From Cyclobacteriaceae bacterium (GTDB lineage Bacteria > Bacteroidota > Bacteroidia > Cytophagales > Cyclobacteriaceae), in NCBI GenBank assembly GCA_028289505.1, contig JANQPK010000196.1:1-7529 (forward strand): DNA of 7,529 bases, written 5' to 3'. The number at the start of each line of letters is the position of its first letter. The first letter of the stretch is position 1. The translations under genes were made by a program, and so were the position numbers. The notes beneath the pieces are model-generated. The model had not been told where the DNA came from. It did not search any database and was given only the letters and a program-made list of their open reading frames with translations. Below, one piece after another: positions 6,270 through 7,529 of the stretch.

Positions 6270-6299
6270 CAAATATTGCTGACATCTCTTTTAAACAAC
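6270..6299 (-). promoter_or_regulatory. Candidate Bacteroidota-type promoter for the minus-strand RNA
   Basis: On the minus strand AATATTTG (6270-6277) matches seven of eight positions of the TAnnTTTG -7 box and GTTG (6296-6299) lies 18 bp upstream as the -33 element. The predicted start is at about 6265-6264, exactly where the proposed RNA fold begins. The -7 box shares ATATTTG with the box proposed for the DUF3109 gene. Confidence 0.45.
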
Positions 6300-6300
6300 T

Positions 6301-6308
6301 TGTGCACA
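6301..6308. promoter_or_regulatory. TGTGCACA palindrome next to the RNA promoter
   Basis: An 8-base perfect palindrome immediately upstream of the -33 element of the minus-strand promoter candidate, roughly -37 to -44 relative to the predicted start. This position suits an activator or repressor site. It also resembles a degenerate DnaA box (TTGTGCACA, two mismatches from TTATCCACA). The binding protein, if any, is unknown. Confidence 0.25.
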
Positions 6309-6311
6309 GTA

Positions 6312-6320
6312 TTATCCACA
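6312..6320 (+). promoter_or_regulatory. DnaA-box sequence TTATCCACA
   Basis: A perfect match to the strong bacterial DnaA box, three bases from the TGTGCACA palindrome. Only one further sequence in the gap comes close (TTATCCGAA at 6069-6077, two mismatches), so this is an isolated box. It may be a DnaA-titration or DnaA-regulatory site in front of the small RNA or the helicase gene; a 9-mer can also occur by chance. Confidence 0.4.
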
Positions 6321-6445
6321 GGCAGAATTTGGGTTTAGGTGTGAGTGTGAGGGCTACTTCTTACTATACCACTGCTAGTAAAAGCTTGAATTAGAGATTG
6401 AAAAACTACAGAGTTAAACGGTCAAATTGTAACTTGCCTGCTGAT

Positions 6446-6454
6446 TATATTTTG
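6446..6454 (+). promoter_or_regulatory. Weak -7-like box directly before the helicase start
   Basis: TATATTTT followed by G (6446-6454) is one base from TAnnTTTG, and TTG at 6427-6429 lies 16 bp upstream, shorter than usual. If used, transcription would start at about 6460, the A of the helicase ATG, giving a leaderless mRNA. No Shine-Dalgarno is present between the box and the ATG, which fits leaderless or AT-driven initiation but does not prove it. Confidence 0.25.
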
Positions 6455-6459
6455 GGATT

Positions 6460-7529
6460 ATGGATTACCTGGAACAGTTAAACGAAGCACAAAAGGAAGG
6501 AGTAATTCATACCCAAGGTCCATGCATGATAATTGCCGGTGCTGGATCCGGAAAGACCAGAGTACTTACTTACAGAATTGCTCACCTAATCAAGAGTCAT
6601 CAAGTGGATCCATTCAATATTCTGGCTTTGACCTTCACCAATAAAGCCTCACAGGAGATGCGGGGTCGCATTGAACAGGTGGTGGGTACTGAAGCGCGCA
6701 ACTTGTGGATGGGCACTTTTCATTCTGTTTTTGCTCGTATACTGAGGGCAGAAGCTGCAAAATTGGGCTTTCCCTCAAACTTCACAATTTACGATACGGA
6801 TGACTCCAAGTCTTTAATTAAGGCCATGGTTAAAGAAAAAGGGCTTGATGATAAAATCTATAAACCAAATGTGGTGCTAAATAGGATTTCTGCAGCGAAA
6901 AACCGACTAATCTCCTGGCAGAACTACTTGCAAAATCCAGTATTCCAAGCTGATGATCAAAGCCAGCTAAAACCCGAACTAGGCAATTTATATCGTCAGT
7001 ATGTGGAACGTTGCTATAAGGCTGATGCTATGGATTTTGATGACCTGCTTTTTAAAACCAACGTATTGTTTAAGGATTATCCGGAAGTACTGAACAAGTA
7101 TCAACATCGTTTCCATTATGTGATGGTAGATGAGTTTCAGGATACCAACCTTTCACAATATCTGATAACCAAAAAGTTGGCCGCAGTCAACCAAAATATT
7201 GCGGTAGTCGGTGACGATGCACAGAGCATCTATGCCTTTAGGGGAGCTGACATACAAAATATCCTGAATTTCGAAAAGGACTACCCCGATCTGAGGGTAA
7301 TCAAGTTAGAGCAGAACTATCGTTCTACACAGAACATCGTTAACGCCGCAAACTCTGTTATTAACCATAATAAAGCGCAACTCCATAAAGACGTTTGGAC
7401 CCAAAATGAAGCGGGTGAGCTGGTACATCTGATTAAGGCCACTTCGGATAATGAAGAGGGCAAACTAGTAGCCTCATCCATTTTCGAGGAAAAGGTCAAC
7501 CATCAATATAAAAATTCAGACTTTGCGGT
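6460..7529 (+). CDS. UvrD/PcrA-type superfamily 1 DNA helicase, 3' end outside the window
   Basis: The frame is open from ATG at 6460 to the right edge, giving the first 356 residues of a protein whose family usually has 700-800. It is an ATP-driven 3'-to-5' DNA helicase of the UvrD/PcrA/Rep group, acting in nucleotide excision repair, mismatch repair and clearing of replication blocks. Motifs in order: Q motif LNEAQ (7-11), Walker A AGAGSGKT with Lys32 (26-33), Ia LALTFTNKAS (55-64), Ib GTFHS (85-89), Walker B VDEFQDTN with Asp224-Glu225 (223-230), motif III VVGDDAQSIYAFRGA (249-263) and motif IV LEQNYRST (283-290). Domain 1A and most of 1B are intact; the start of 2A is present and 2B and motifs V-VI are cut off. 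Whether it is PcrA, UvrD or Rep cannot be decided from this half; Bacteroidota copies are usually annotated UvrD or PcrA. It has its own 195-bp divergent upstream region shared with the small RNA. Confidence 0.95.
   Translation, partial: MDYLEQLNEAQKEGVIHTQGPCMIIAGAGSGKTRVLTYRIAHLIKSHQVDPFNILALTFTNKASQEMRGRIEQVVGTEARNLWMGTFHSVFARILRAEAAKLGFPSNFTIYDTDDSKSLIKAMVKEKGLDDKIYKPNVVLNRISAAKNRLISWQNYLQNPVFQADDQSQLKPELGNLYRQYVERCYKADAMDFDDLLFKTNVLFKDYPEVLNKYQHRFHYVMVDEFQDTNLSQYLITKKLAAVNQNIAVVGDDAQSIYAFRGADIQNILNFEKDYPDLRVIKLEQNYRSTQNIVNAANSVINHNKAQLHKDVWTQNEAGELVHLIKATSDNEEGKLVASSIFEEKVNHQYKNSDFA

Larger units (their letters stand above)
5874..6459. other. 586-bp region without a credible protein gene
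   Basis: Between the mini-protein and the helicase gene the sequence holds, in order: the octamer array (to 5944); a low-information stretch 5945-6029 with a G7 run and a small GTCAC/GTGAC inverted repeat (5994-5998 with 6007-6011); a symmetrical hairpin terminator (6030-6066); a candidate minus-strand structured RNA (to 6264); its promoter-like boxes (6270-6299); a TGTGCACA palindrome and a DnaA-box match (6301-6320); and about 140 bp (6321-6459) leading into the helicase gene, in which I see only a short GTGTGA duplication near 6340-6351 and a weak promoter-like box. Confidence 0.8.

Noticed and set aside
6265..6459. Replication origin
   Set aside because: Only one perfect DnaA box and one degenerate neighbour are present, without a cluster of boxes, an obvious AT-rich unwinding element, or dnaA/dnaN nearby.

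Overview
The window reads as ordinary chromosomal DNA from a member of the Bacteroidota, most likely a Cytophagales-like marine or soil bacterium. The support is the gene order DUF177 – rpmF – plsX – fabH – efp – accB – accC, the style of the proteins (a DUF177 ending in DPRW, a PcrA/UvrD helicase reading VVGDDAQSIYAFRGA, a DUF3109 protein), the lack of clear Shine-Dalgarno sequences, and promoter-like boxes close to the Bacteroidota TAnnTTTG / TTG pattern. The phylum call is firm; the order is an inference. I see no phage, insertion sequence, CRISPR array or defence system.

Bases 1-5124 hold a tightly packed plus-strand cluster of seven genes. It starts with a DUF177/YceD protein cut by the left edge, then ribosomal protein L32 (rpmF), PlsX (acyl-ACP to acyl-phosphate for phospholipid synthesis), FabH (first condensation of fatty-acid synthesis), elongation factor P, and the biotin carrier (accB) and biotin carboxylase (accC) subunits of acetyl-CoA carboxylase. 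AccB and AccC feed malonyl-CoA to FabH, and PlsX takes the finished acyl-ACP. L32, DUF177 and EF-P tie the cluster to ribosome supply and translation. The first four genes are 4-22 bp apart, a 60-bp gap with a small dyad precedes efp, and the last three genes follow with gaps of 2 and 33 bp.

Bases 5093-5674 carry a minus-strand DUF3109 cysteine-rich protein whose end overlaps accC by 32 bp. Divergent from it, 5724-5873 encodes a 49-residue basic mini-protein of a type I recall as conserved in Bacteroidota.

Bases 5874-6459 have no convincing protein gene but are not featureless. Nine in-phase 8-bp repeats (5873-5944) start in the mini-protein's stop codon and give a G-quadruplex motif on the plus strand. 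A symmetrical hairpin terminator lies at 6030-6066. Between it and a minus-strand promoter-like pair (6270-6299) sits about 235 bp that folds on the minus strand into a closed, branched structure, so I propose an unidentified structured small RNA here. It is the most interesting item in the window. Upstream of its promoter are a TGTGCACA palindrome and a perfect DnaA-box sequence.

From 6460 to the right edge is the N-terminal half of a UvrD/PcrA-type DNA helicase, cut by the window end.
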